This document shows, piece by piece, positions 13,781-23,707 of a stretch of 41,910 nt of DNA. This stretch comes from Hymenobacteraceae bacterium (GTDB lineage Bacteria; Bacteroidota; Bacteroidia; Cytophagales; Flexibacteraceae): NCBI GenBank assembly GCA_947459175.1, contig CANHCT010000009.1, positions 1 through 41,910 of the forward strand, in the 5' to 3' direction. How positions within the stretch are numbered: position 1 is the stretch's first letter; each line of letters begins with the position of its first letter. The position numbers and the translations under genes are program-made. The notes beneath the pieces are model-generated. The model worked only from the letters and a program-made list of their open reading frames with translations, made no database searches and was not told the DNA's origin.

Positions 13781-14851
13781 ATGAAGCATAAACTGTCCGG
13801 GTTGATACCCGTATTTTTTTACCTGCTAAACCCTGTTTTTTGCCAATGGAGGGCACCCAAATACTCCAATGAGTTTTTGAGCATCGGCGCAGGTGCCGCC
13901 GGAATTGCCATGTCTGGGGCTCAAACGGCTTTGGTGTCGGATGTAACATCCGGCTACTGGAACCCGGCAGGGCTGGGATTTCAGTCCAAAAAGTACGATT
14001 TTTCGCTGATGCATGCCAGTTATTTTGCCGGTATTGCCAATTACGATTATGCCGGTTTTTCGGTAAGGGTAGACTCCAACAGCCACTTTGCCCTCAATTT
14101 CATCCGGCTTGGAGTGGACGACATTCCCGATACCCGCTTTTTGATTGACAACGGGCAGATTGATTACCGGCGCATCCGGTCCTTCTCCTCCGCCGACCAT
14201 GCTCTGTTTTTCAGTTATGGCCGAAAAAATGTTTTTTTTCCCGGCTTGTCGATGGGTGGCTCGCTCAAAATTATTTACCGCAATGCAGGGCAATTTGCCA
14301 ATGCCTGGGGATTTGGTCTGGATGCCGGCTTGCAGTACCGGGTAAAAAAATGGAGGATGGCCTTGATGGTTCGGGACATTACCACCACCTTCAATACATG
14401 GACCTACAACACCACGGAGTTTGAAAGCGTTTTTGCCCAAACCGGCAACGCCATTCCGGTAAGTTCGGTGGAGATTACCCTGCCTTCCATGTCGCTTGGC
14501 ATCGCCCGAACCTTCGAATTCTGGAAAAACCGTATTTCCGTCACGCCTGCTGCCGATGGGGTGCTCACATTCGATGGCCCCCGCAATACCCTGGTCTCCG
14601 GCAAGCCCGTTTCGCTGGATCCCCGCTTCGGACTCGAAACCGGTTTCTTCCGTCTGGTGTATGTGCGGGCAGGGACAGCGGGATGGCAAAAAATAAAGAA
14701 CTTTGAAGGCGGATACAACTGGACCTATCAGGTTAATTTTGGAGTCGGTTTGCGTTTTAAACGCCTCGGTCTCGACTATGCCATTACCGACCTGGGCAAT
14801 CAGGCGGAGGCCCTGTACAGCCATATTTTTAGCATTAAAGCCTCATTCTAA
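13781..14851 (+). CDS. PorV-like T9SS outer-membrane protein
   Basis: 356 residues with a signal peptide (MKHKLSGLIPVFFYLLNPVFC). The diagnostic PorV-family start KYSNEFLSIGAGAAGIAMSGAQTALVSDVTSGYWNPAGL follows, then a series of amphipathic strands, ending in LYSHIFSIKASF. PorV in characterised species binds T9SS cargo C-terminal domains after translocation and hands them to the PorU sortase. Here the gene directly precedes a PorU-like gene (7 bases between), supporting a carrier-sortase pair. It may be a second PorV paralogue dedicated to the PorU-like partner, since canonical porV usually follows porU. Confidence 0.8.
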   Translation: MKHKLSGLIPVFFYLLNPVFCQWRAPKYSNEFLSIGAGAAGIAMSGAQTALVSDVTSGYWNPAGLGFQSKKYDFSLMHASYFAGIANYDYAGFSVRVDSNSHFALNFIRLGVDDIPDTRFLIDNGQIDYRRIRSFSSADHALFFSYGRKNVFFPGLSMGGSLKIIYRNAGQFANAWGFGLDAGLQYRVKKWRMALMVRDITTTFNTWTYNTTEFESVFAQTGNAIPVSSVEITLPSMSLGIARTFEFWKNRISVTPAADGVLTFDGPRNTLVSGKPVSLDPRFGLETGFFRLVYVRAGTAGWQKIKNFEGGYNWTYQVNFGVGLRFKRLGLDYAITDLGNQAEALYSHIFSIKASF

Positions 14852-14858
14852 ACCAATT

Positions 14859-17800
14859 ATGCATCTGTTGAACCGAAAGGAAAAATTAGTCAGTGCCTTA
14901 ATAAAGCCTTGCATACTCCTGCTCTCTATGCTGACTTTGTCTCCGGGTTTGATGGCCCAAAATGGGCCGTCTTACACCGATTGGGTAAGGCCTGGACAAA
15001 CCTATGTGGAAATCAAGGTGGCCCGCGACGGAATTTACCGCCTGCCGGCCAGCCTCATCGGGCAATATTTCAGCAACCTGCCGGCCATGAATCCTGCAGG
15101 TTTTCAGATCTTCAGAAGGGGCAGGGAAATCGACATCCGTGTCAATGCCGGCTCCGACCAGATTCTGAACGGCAATGATTTCATAGATTTTGTGGGCTTT
15201 ATGAACGATGCCGCCTCCGAACTGGATATGTATCAAAGGCCTCTTGGCGCCATGAATCCGCACAGGGCTCTTTATGGTGATACCGCCTGTTATTACCTCA
15301 CCTACACCGGTTCACTCGACGGCAAAAGGGTGGAAGACAATGGCCTGAACAATAATACATCTGTCCCTTTTGAAGAGTATGCCTGGAGAAAAGCCTTCCG
15401 GTTCAATTATGTGGCCTACAACATGGGCCGCGGCCTGCGCAGCAACATTACCTTCTCCTCCTACTTTACTCCGGGAGAAGGCTGGGCCGGAGACGGTTCT
15501 TCTCTGAACTACAACGACAACCTGATTATCGGGAGTTCTTCTTATGCCGGCATAAACGGAATCAACAATGTATTCACCGGCGGGCCGGATGCCTCGGTTG
15601 AAATTTTGCAATACGGCAGAACCGATGCCTTCCATCTGTGTGAAGTGCGACTGAGTACCAATTTTGTACTGCTGGATACCTTTTCTTTTTTAAGCACGGG
15701 CTCGTATCTGCTGAAAAAGAACATTCCCCTCGGCCTTTTTCAAAGTGGCAGCCTCCACATCTGGGTACAACCCAAAGGGCAGGCCAATATTTGCAACGGC
15801 TATGCTATGGTGAGGTATCCGGCCAGTTTCCAGATGCCCAATGGGTTTGTAAACCAGCGCTTCGAACTCAATCCCAATCCGGCCAGCTACTCCCGCATCC
15901 GCATCCAGAATATTGCTTCACTGCCGGAGTTATACGACATCACCAACCCCGAAAAACCCGTTCGGATCGGAGTTGGCTTTTTGGGGGGAACCTATCTGGC
16001 CGGTGTGGAAAATACGCAGATTGCCAGAGAATTGATGATACAGCCTCAGGCCACGGTGGTATCGGCTGCTCAGGTATCAGGGCAAAGTTTCCAAAATTTC
16101 AATCCGCTGCAGTACAATTATATCATCGTTTCGCATCCCAAACTGCGCAAACCTGCTTTGGGCTATTCCGATCCGGTGCAGGCCTATGCAGATTTCCGCT
16201 CCTCACCGGAGGGCGGGGGATACAAAGTCCTCCTGATGGAAATGGATGAGGTGTACCGGCGCTTTGGATACGGCGATCGCAATCCACTGGCAATCAGAAA
16301 TTTAGGCGGATATTTCCTTCAAAAAAATGCTCCTCTGAAAGGCATGTTTCTGATAGGAAAAGGACTGACGGTAAAAACCCGGTTTGCTTCTTATTATAAT
16401 TCCGAAAATCTGGTGCCCACTTTCGGCGTGCCACCCTCCGACAATGCCTTTGCACTGGGTTTAGGCGAGCCTGGCCGCACCATGGCTTTTCCCGTGGGTA
16501 GGCTGGCAGCCAGAAGTTCGGCCCAGGTGGCGGTTTATCTGAACAAGGTAAAGGAAAACGATGCTTTCCCCTACAATGACCTGTGGAAGAAAAATGTATT
16601 TCACATCTCGGGCGGTATCACTCCTTTAGAGCAGAGTTTCTTCGCCAACATTGTAAAAAGCGATATGACCAACAGAATTACCGGTCGGTTTATGGGGGCT
16701 AAAGTGGGGGTTTACAACAAAATCAGCAATGCCAATGTGGAGTATGTGGATGTAAAAAAGGTATTGAACAGCGGCATCTCCATGATGAATATTTTTGGAC
16801 ATTCTTCCCAAAGTTCGCCCGATGTGGAAGTAGGCCGCGCCTCCGACCCGGTGCAGGGTTTCAACAACAAAGGCCGGTATCCTTTGGTAATCATCAACGG
16901 CTGCTTTTCGGGGAATGTGTATGACCTCAACTACTCCATGAACGAAGACTGGATTTTTGAGCCCGACAAAGGGGCAGTCCTTTTTTGGGCTGCATCGGAC
17001 GAGGGTTTTTCGGCTTTGCTCCGGCGGCATATGAGTACTTTCTACTCGGTTGCTTTCCAGGACTCATTGCAATTCGGCAAAAGTTTTGGAGAAATCCAGA
17101 AAGAAACCATGAGAAGGTATCTCTTGACCTTTTCTTCCGACCCCCGGCTGGACTCTGCCTTTATGCAGCAGTTTTGTCTTCACGGCGACCCGGTTATCCC
17201 GATTTTCGGGGCCAAAAAGCCCGATTACAAAACGAGCAATGCCGAGGTTTTTATTGCAGGGAGAAACCTGAATGCCTCCTCTCCCACCCTGCGTTTGGGC
17301 GTGGCGGTGAGCAATTTCGGCCGGCACAACGGGGATTCCTTGGACATCGGCATTACAAGAAGATTTTCGAACGGGCAAACCCGGCTTTATGCGTTTAAAG
17401 TAAAACCGGTTTCTTATCTGGATACATTTTATTTCGATTTACCTCAGAATGAAGGCTTTGTATATTCGGGCATGAACCGCATAGAAGCGGCACTCGATTT
17501 CCTGAATACCACCGACGAGATGAATGAAAACAACAACCGCGGAATTCTGGAAGTTTTTGTACCCGCAGCCAGTATTTTGCCCTTATTTCCAAGGAAGTAC
17601 AGCATCGTGTCAGGCCGGAATGTCCGGCTCACCGTGCAGGCCACTGATTTTTTTGCACCCGGCAGGCGGTATGTTTTTCAAATAGATACATCGGCGACCT
17701 TCAATTCTCCCCTGTTTGCCCAATCTCCTCCCATTTTGGCGGGCAACCTGTGTACATGGAATTACCTACTTCCTATTGACCGCGACTCCACGGTATTTTT

Positions 17801-19916
17801 CTGGCGTGTCAGGTTTGCCGATCAGATCATTACTTCGGATACCACATGGTTCCACATGAATTTTGAATACATCAAAAACGGTACCTCCGGCTGGGCGCAG
17901 TCGCATTTCTATCAGTTCAGAGAAACCGAGGACCTGGGCATCAGGAAAATATTTGACCAAAGGGCATGGACCTTTCCCGGTGTCAGTACCGAAATCGACC
18001 TGCAGATTTCAGGAGGGAGTTGGCAGGGCCCAAAATTCTACTCCGGCATAATAAATGGCGTCTCGGTTCTGACCGGTACCATTGGCACATCCGATTGTTT
18101 TCAAATCGGAGTTCCCCGTGTCTGCGGAATAGTTTTGGACAGGTGTAACCTGAAGCCCCGGTTTTGGGCATTTGATACAAATCCCAATTCATGGTATTTT
18201 ACCGGATGTGGGAAAATACCCTTTTCGGTCAACGCTTTTTTGGATTTTCCCTGGTACAATTCCCTATCCTACATAGATTCGTACATCCGTGATTTTGCAC
18301 AGGAAGGCGATTATGTCATCCTATTTCCGGTTGACTCTCTGGTCAATTTCAACACATTTAAACAAGCTGCAGCACCCTACCTGCCCTACATCGGGGTGGC
18401 CCCTGAAGTTATCAACAATCTGCAGCCCGGAAATCCTTTTATTATTGTAGGCAAGAAAACAAAAAATCCAAGTCCGGGTGAAGCCACAGTGATATTGCCC
18501 CAAAACAACGGTACCCCCTTCAACCGGCAAATACTCAGTCTGAAAAAAACCATAACCACCGGTTGTGCCTCCGGCACCATCACATCTTCCAAAATCGGCC
18601 CCTCCGCCGGCTGGTACAATTTGTACAATCGCTTCACCAATATACTGACAGACAGAGACAAAGTACGGCTTTCGGTGAAAGGCATCCGGTTCGACGGAAG
18701 CGATTCGGTGCTGGTGAGGCAAGTGCCTGCCTTTCCGTTTGACCTGAGCACCATTCCGGCCGATACCTTTCCCTATCTGCAACTGGAGGCCAACATTCAG
18801 GATTCGGCTGATTTCACCCCGGCCTTTCTGAAGCGCTGGATGGTAACTTATGAAGGAGTACCGGAAGGGGCCATCAATACCTCCGTTTTCCCGCCCGATG
18901 AATACAAGAGGGCCGATCTGCAGGAAGGCGACTCAGTGAAGTATCGCTTTGCCTTTACCAACATATCGGACAAGGCATTTTCGGATTCGGTAAAGGTAAA
19001 GTTCAACCTCAACAGCAGCCCGACGCAGTGGCAAAATCTGGGTAAAATTGTTCCCGGCCAAACCGTTCAATTCGATTTTCCCGGTATCTCCACCATCGGA
19101 AAAGGCGGAATCAACAATCTGCTTTGCCAGGTGAATCCAAGGCTCCAGGCTGAAGAATATTATGAAAACAATGCCCTGAATCTGAGCTTCAATGTGAAAG
19201 AAGACAAAATCCAGCCTCTGCTCGATGTCACCTTCGATGGTGTCAAAATCATGAACGGTGATTTTGTATCCAACATGCCCCTCATTTCTGTGACCCTCAA
19301 GGATGAAAACAAATTTTTGATTAAAAAGGATACCTCCGGTATCGTCCTGCTGCTGAATCGCCCCTGCACCGGATGCCTGCAGGAAAGAATTCCGCTGAAC
19401 TCGCCCCGCATCAAAGTTTTTCCGGCCGGGCAGGACAATTTTTTCAGGATTGAATACCGGCCCGAAAAGCTGGAAAACGGCAGCTACCGACTGGCTGTTC
19501 AGGGCGCCGATGTGAAAGGAAATGAATCCGGCTCCCAATTTTATCAGATTGATTTTCAGGTATCGGACCAAAAGACCATTACCCATTTTTATCCGTATCC
19601 CAATCCTTTTTCCACCTCCTGCCAGTGGGTGTTTACTGTGACAGGCGAAATACCCGGAGATTTTAAAATCCAGATTATGACCATCAGCGGGAAGGTGGTC
19701 CGTGAAATTGAAGCAGCCGAGCTGGGTCCCCTGCGGATTGGCAACAACATTACCTCTTACCGCTGGAACGGAACCGATGAGTTTGGCGACCGCCTGGCCA
19801 ATGGCGTGTATTTGTATCGTGTGGTAATGAAAGACCCTTCTACCTTTGCGAATCGTGAAACTGCCGCCGACCATACCTTTACCAAGGGATTCGGCAAATT
19901 GTACATCATTCGTTAG
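14859..19916 (+). CDS. C25-family cysteine protease, PorU-like sortase (PorU2 type)
   Basis: 1685 residues from the ATG at 14859, the first start after the porV-like stop, giving a signal peptide (CILLLSMLTLSPGLMAQ). The gingipain-like C25 domain has the catalytic His in NIFGHSSQ (H648) and Cys in IINGCFSGN (C682). The protein is much longer than classical PorU (about 1100-1200 residues). It has several Ig-like segments and ends with a FlgD/T9SS-type domain: YPYPNPF, then SGKVVREI, then GDRLANGVYLYRVV. This matches the group called PorU2 in genome annotation, whose function is untested as far as I know. Likely outer-surface protease or sortase cutting T9SS signals. It shares its frame with the downstream DUF5686 gene. 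Confidence 0.85.
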   Translation: MHLLNRKEKLVSALIKPCILLLSMLTLSPGLMAQNGPSYTDWVRPGQTYVEIKVARDGIYRLPASLIGQYFSNLPAMNPAGFQIFRRGREIDIRVNAGSDQILNGNDFIDFVGFMNDAASELDMYQRPLGAMNPHRALYGDTACYYLTYTGSLDGKRVEDNGLNNNTSVPFEEYAWRKAFRFNYVAYNMGRGLRSNITFSSYFTPGEGWAGDGSSLNYNDNLIIGSSSYAGINGINNVFTGGPDASVEILQYGRTDAFHLCEVRLSTNFVLLDTFSFLSTGSYLLKKNIPLGLFQSGSLHIWVQPKGQANICNGYAMVRYPASFQMPNGFVNQRFELNPNPASYSRIRIQNIASLPELYDITNPEKPVRIGVGFLGGTYLAGVENTQIARELMIQPQATVVSAAQVSGQSFQNFNPLQYNYIIVSHPKLRKPALGYSDPVQAYADFRSSPEGGGYKVLLMEMDEVYRRFGYGDRNPLAIRNLGGYFLQKNAPLKGMFLIGKGLTVKTRFASYYNSENLVPTFGVPPSDNAFALGLGEPGRTMAFPVGRLAARSSAQVAVYLNKVKENDAFPYNDLWKKNVFHISGGITPLEQSFFANIVKSDMTNRITGRFMGAKVGVYNKISNANVEYVDVKKVLNSGISMMNIFGHSSQSSPDVEVGRASDPVQGFNNKGRYPLVIINGCFSGNVYDLNYSMNEDWIFEPDKGAVLFWAASDEGFSALLRRHMSTFYSVAFQDSLQFGKSFGEIQKETMRRYLLTFSSDPRLDSAFMQQFCLHGDPVIPIFGAKKPDYKTSNAEVFIAGRNLNASSPTLRLGVAVSNFGRHNGDSLDIGITRRFSNGQTRLYAFKVKPVSYLDTFYFDLPQNEGFVYSGMNRIEAALDFLNTTDEMNENNNRGILEVFVPAASILPLFPRKYSIVSGRNVRLTVQATDFFAPGRRYVFQIDTSATFNSPLFAQSPPILAGNLCTWNYLLPIDRDSTVFFWRVRFADQIITSDTTWFHMNFEYIKNGTSGWAQSHFYQFRETEDLGIRKIFDQRAWTFPGVSTEIDLQISGGSWQGPKFYSGIINGVSVLTGTIGTSDCFQIGVPRVCGIVLDRCNLKPRFWAFDTNPNSWYFTGCGKIPFSVNAFLDFPWYNSLSYIDSYIRDFAQEGDYVILFPVDSLVNFNTFKQAAAPYLPYIGVAPEVINNLQPGNPFIIVGKKTKNPSPGEATVILPQNNGTPFNRQILSLKKTITTGCASGTITSSKIGPSAGWYNLYNRFTNILTDRDKVRLSVKGIRFDGSDSVLVRQVPAFPFDLSTIPADTFPYLQLEANIQDSADFTPAFLKRWMVTYEGVPEGAINTSVFPPDEYKRADLQEGDSVKYRFAFTNISDKAFSDSVKVKFNLNSSPTQWQNLGKIVPGQTVQFDFPGISTIGKGGINNLLCQVNPRLQAEEYYENNALNLSFNVKEDKIQPLLDVTFDGVKIMNGDFVSNMPLISVTLKDENKFLIKKDTSGIVLLLNRPCTGCLQERIPLNSPRIKVFPAGQDNFFRIEYRPEKLENGSYRLAVQGADVKGNESGSQFYQIDFQVSDQKTITHFYPYPNPFSTSCQWVFTVTGEIPGDFKIQIMTISGKVVREIEAAELGPLRIGNNITSYRWNGTDEFGDRLANGVYLYRVVMKDPSTFANRETAADHTFTKGFGKLYIIR

Positions 19917-19919
19917 GCC

Positions 19920-22337
19920 CTGAAAATCAAGTTTTCGTACATTTTTACCGGCCATCTCAGCGCATGGCTGGTCTTTTGTCTCGCCCTTTCGGCGCAGGCC
20001 CAGGACCACTGGCTGCATGGTTTTGCCCGGGACGCTGCCACAGGGAAACCCATTCCGTTTCCGATTGTGCTGGCCGACGGGGGAAAAATTCAGGCCATGG
20101 GCGATATGGAAGGCATTTTTTCGCTCAAAGTCCCCGCAGACAACCGACGCATTCAGGTGAAAGCCTATTCTTATCTGGAAGCCGATGTTTTTCCCGAAGA
20201 GGGCGATTCGGCCAGGGCATATTTGTATTTCGCCCATCCCTTTACCTTTCAAACCTATACCCATCCCAAAACCCGAAACCTGATTCGGAATCTTTGGAAA
20301 AACAGGGAAACAGCAGACCCTGACCAAGAGCGGGATTTTCAATACCAGAGCTACAATAAGCTGGTTATCACCACGCAGTATATTTCCAGCCTTAAACTTT
20401 ACCTCGAAAATCTGATTGCCCTCTTTGGCAAAGGAAGGATGACCCGCTTCGGCAGCGACCACCACATCCTGCTGATGGAATCTGCCAGCATCCGGCGGTT
20501 TCGGGCTCCCTTTGAACAAAAAGAAGTGGTGCAGACCTCCAAAGTTTCCGGCATCAACCGCCCCCCTGCCTTGTCTCTGGTTTCGGGCTTTGAGCCCCTG
20601 AGCGTGTACCAGCCTTTCCTGCGGATTGGCTCCAAAAAATACCTTTCTCCTTTAGGGAAAAGGCCCTTCAAACGCTACATTTTTTTCCTGCAGGACAGTA
20701 TCCGAACCGATTCGCAAACCATTTATGTAGTAAAATTCAATCCCCGCTCGGTGCGGAACAAGGAGTTGCTCCAAGGATTTCTGTACATAGCCAACAAGCC
20801 GGCCGGGGTGATGGGCTTTCAGATGTGGCCGGCATTTGACCGCGAAAGCACCTTCAGTCTGCTCCAGGAATGCAGTCTTTTGCCCTCCGGCAGATGGTTT
20901 CCTTCCCAAATCAAAACCACCTACCAGCGGGACCGTCTGGGTGCTCTGAAAATACCGATAGAGGCCAGCAGCAAGACCTATATCTTTAATTTTCAATCCC
21001 TTGACAAAGAAAGAAAAGACGAGTTTGACGAAGTCATCTTTGACTTTCAAAGGGATTCTCTTTTAAAGGAAACCGAATTTCCACCCAGACTGAGGCAGGA
21101 AAAACTGAGCGAAAAAGACAAAAACACCTATTCATTTTACGAGGAGGCCGGCTCGCTGGAAGGGGTAGACCGCTTCATCAATTTCGGGCAAAAACTGGCT
21201 TTGGGCCGCATCCCCTTCGGCAAGGTCGACCTGGTATTCCGCAGGGCCATCACCGTGAACGATGTGGAAGGTGTCCGCTTGGGGCTTGGGCTGCAAACCA
21301 CCGAAAAATGGTCGGCACGACACCAAACCGGTGGTTATTTTGCCTACGGACTGGGCGATGAGCGCTGGAAATACGGCCTCAACTACCAATATAACCTCAA
21401 CAAAATTTCGGCATTAAATTTTCAGTTTCAACATGATTTGGCCGAGCCGGGAATTCATCAGTTTGCATTCAACAAACTGCAGTATCCCACGGAGCAACTT
21501 CGGTCTATCCGGATTCCGAGATTCGATAAACTGGTATTGTTTGAGGCTGGTTTTCAGCATCGTATCCGCCGGAACCTGATGTCGAGGCTGGCCCTGAATC
21601 TGGGCGAAAGGACCCATTTGTTTGGCTACCGTTTTGCCCTTGCCCCGGATAAAAATCAATTTGGCGTGGGCGAGGTCAAATTCAGCCTGCACTGGGCGCC
21701 GGGAGAGCAATTTGCCCGCTTTGGAGAAGAAAGATTTTCGCTCGGAAGTCCTTATCCTGCCTTCTGGCTCCAGTTTACCAGAGGCATAAAAGGTTCCATG
21801 CCAGGCTCTTACGCCTTCAGCCGCCTGGAATCGAAAGTGCAATGGACACGGCGGATTGCCGGGCTAGGGGAAACGGGCATCCAGGTGTTGGGCGGGGTGA
21901 TGGATCCCGATGTGCCCTTTTCCCTTCTGTTTGCGGCAAGGGCCTCATTCAGAGACATTTCGCTTCTTTCCTTCAACAGTTTTGAAACTATGCGCTACGG
22001 CGAATTTGTGAACAACAGTTTTGTGCATGTCTTCTTTTCACACAAATTTTCAAAAATTCAGATATCTAATTTACCCTACCGGCCCTACTTTACCCTGTTG
22101 CACAACATGGGCTGGGGCAGGCTGGTAAATCCGGGCAACCACCAGCAATTGGAACTGAAAGGAATGCCCAAAGGATACTACGAGAGCGGCCTTTTTCTGA
22201 ACGACTTGTTCATGATTCCCCTTACGGGAGTCAATTTGGGTATTGGGGGAGGCTTTTTTGTCCGCTATGGCCCCTATTCGCTGCCGGGATACCTCAACAA
22301 TTTGGCTTTGAAGTTTTCGGCCAGTTTGAGCTTGTAA
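19920..22337 (+). CDS. DUF5686-type outer-membrane protein, non-canonical start
   Basis: About 805 residues. A secretion signal (KIKFSYIFTGHLSAWLVFCLALSAQAQ) precedes a carboxypeptidase-regulatory-like beta domain (FARDAATGKPIPFPIV), a middle region typical of DUF5686 (NKPAGVMGFQMWPAFDRES, PSGRWFPSQIKTTY) and a C-terminal barrel ending in LALKFSASLSL. The only start at the head of the signal peptide is CTG at 19920, two codons after the PorU-like stop TAG (19914-19916) in the same frame. The first ATG, GTG or TTG would be GTG at 20067, which deletes the whole signal and half the beta domain. CTG/ATC initiation, stop-codon readthrough or a sequence error are the options. Confidence 0.8.
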   Translation: MKIKFSYIFTGHLSAWLVFCLALSAQAQDHWLHGFARDAATGKPIPFPIVLADGGKIQAMGDMEGIFSLKVPADNRRIQVKAYSYLEADVFPEEGDSARAYLYFAHPFTFQTYTHPKTRNLIRNLWKNRETADPDQERDFQYQSYNKLVITTQYISSLKLYLENLIALFGKGRMTRFGSDHHILLMESASIRRFRAPFEQKEVVQTSKVSGINRPPALSLVSGFEPLSVYQPFLRIGSKKYLSPLGKRPFKRYIFFLQDSIRTDSQTIYVVKFNPRSVRNKELLQGFLYIANKPAGVMGFQMWPAFDRESTFSLLQECSLLPSGRWFPSQIKTTYQRDRLGALKIPIEASSKTYIFNFQSLDKERKDEFDEVIFDFQRDSLLKETEFPPRLRQEKLSEKDKNTYSFYEEAGSLEGVDRFINFGQKLALGRIPFGKVDLVFRRAITVNDVEGVRLGLGLQTTEKWSARHQTGGYFAYGLGDERWKYGLNYQYNLNKISALNFQFQHDLAEPGIHQFAFNKLQYPTEQLRSIRIPRFDKLVLFEAGFQHRIRRNLMSRLALNLGERTHLFGYRFALAPDKNQFGVGEVKFSLHWAPGEQFARFGEERFSLGSPYPAFWLQFTRGIKGSMPGSYAFSRLESKVQWTRRIAGLGETGIQVLGGVMDPDVPFSLLFAARASFRDISLLSFNSFETMRYGEFVNNSFVHVFFSHKFSKIQISNLPYRPYFTLLHNMGWGRLVNPGNHQQLELKGMPKGYYESGLFLNDLFMIPLTGVNLGIGGGFFVRYGPYSLPGYLNNLALKFSASLSL

Positions 22338-22421
22338 TACCTGAACAGGCAAATGAAAAAAATCGGCCCTTTTCATGGATGCCATAAACGACAAGACACC
22401 CATGATTTACATTTCTACAGC

Positions 22422-23579
22422 TTACAGCTTCTCGGCCAAAAAAATCACCAGAAAAGGAATAGCAAAGAAAATGAGGGTAAGATAGGCGAAGGCAAACGCC
22501 AGATTGTGGTGCGCCTTATTGGCTGTCCAGCGGGCCACTACCACAGGAATATTTCTGAATACCGGAAAAGGATAAAAAATCAGAACGCCGAAAAGATTGA
22601 ATAAAAAGTGGGCCAATGCAACTGCAATGGCGACCTCCGAACGGCCTATGGCCGCCATCAGTGCGGTTACCGTAGTGCCCACATTGGCACCCATGATGTA
22701 GGGAAACATTTTTTTGGGCGAGACCTTGTCGGTAGCCGCAATCATTACACAAAAAGAGGTGGTGACACTGGATGAATGAATGGCCGCAGTGGTACCGATG
22801 CCCGTTAGCAGTGAACGAAAGGGATTGGCCAGCCAGTTTTTCAAGCGCTTTCCGCCGTTACCCCGAAGCATTAAATACTTGAAAATCAGCGTGAGGGCAT
22901 AAATACTCATGAACAGCAGCACCAGGGAGCAAAAAAGAATAACAAGGGGCTGAACTTGTACGAGCCGGGGCAACCATGCGGCTATGGGAGCAATAATTTT
23001 GTCGTGGAAAGAAAACCAACTTGCACCCACGACTCCGGCATTTACCATGTGAGCAGCCAGATAATCGCTGGTACGGCTCAAAATTTTCCAGTAATACTCG
23101 AGGGGAAAAAAAATCAAGGCCGACAAAATATTGAAAACCGCATGGCTGCTGCCTGCCATAAAGCCCCGCCTGAAGGCTTTCGGACTCCCGAGATTGCCAA
23201 ATGCCACCATCAGGCCTGTAATGGAGGTTCCGATGTTGGAGCCCATCATCAGATAAACGGCTGTTTCGAGTTTGATGATTCCGGCCGCCACCAACACCAC
23301 CATGGTGGAAGTAACGGTACTGGAGCTGTGGATGAGGGCGGTAGCCAAAAGGCCGATAAACAGGGAAACTATGGGAAGGGAAGTGGTATGGATGATGCCT
23401 TCTGTAAATTCAGAACCCAGAAGTTTGCCCGAGGTAGCGATGAGTTCCAGTGAAATCAGAAAAAGAAAAAGGATGACCAAAGAAAGCAATATCTGCGCCC
23501 ATTTTACCCATTGCCGGTTCCATATGCTTTCGCTTGTTAATTCAGTATCTGTCAAGAATTCCTTGATTTCAATTGGCAA
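22422..23579 (-). CDS. Na/Pi cotransporter family protein (PNaS)
   Basis: 385 residues with two inverted repeats of the Na/Pi-cotransporter family. Each has the substrate-binding IHSSS motif (ALIHSSSTVTSTM and AAIHSSSVTTSF) and a GSNIGTS or GANVGTT turn, among about eight membrane segments. The usual PhoU-like tail is absent, so this is the short form. Likely sodium-driven phosphate uptake or export in the inner membrane. The frame opens with TTG at 23579, but that TTG is the end of a TAATTTTG promoter box (23584-23577); the real start may be the TTG at 23555 (377 residues). It converges with the DUF5686 gene. Confidence 0.88.
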   Translation of the reverse strand: MPIEIKEFLTDTELTSESIWNRQWVKWAQILLSLVILFLFLISLELIATSGKLLGSEFTEGIIHTTSLPIVSLFIGLLATALIHSSSTVTSTMVVLVAAGIIKLETAVYLMMGSNIGTSITGLMVAFGNLGSPKAFRRGFMAGSSHAVFNILSALIFFPLEYYWKILSRTSDYLAAHMVNAGVVGASWFSFHDKIIAPIAAWLPRLVQVQPLVILFCSLVLLFMSIYALTLIFKYLMLRGNGGKRLKNWLANPFRSLLTGIGTTAAIHSSSVTTSFCVMIAATDKVSPKKMFPYIMGANVGTTVTALMAAIGRSEVAIAVALAHFLFNLFGVLIFYPFPVFRNIPVVVARWTANKAHHNLAFAFAYLTLIFFAIPFLVIFLAEKL

Positions 23580-23584
23580 AATTA
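23577..23584 (-). promoter_or_regulatory. -7 box of the Na/Pi transporter gene
   Basis: TAATTTTG on the minus strand, an exact TAnnTTTG. It overlaps the first possible start codon of the gene, arguing for a later start. No TTG at -33 spacing. Confidence 0.4.
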
Positions 23585-23707
23585 AACCCGTGTTATCCCG
23601 GAACCTTGTTCGTATGAAGAATTAATCTTTTGGTAACAATGCGGTAACATAAGGCATAATCCCGGAAAACAATGCTCCATAAGATACCTAAGAAAAAATG
23701 TAAATGC

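Noticed and set aside
14898-20519. Long minus-strand open frames opposite the PorU-like and DUF5686 genes (up to about 500 codons)
   Set aside because: They are antisense shadows of strongly supported coding sequence and show no domain or signal peptide.
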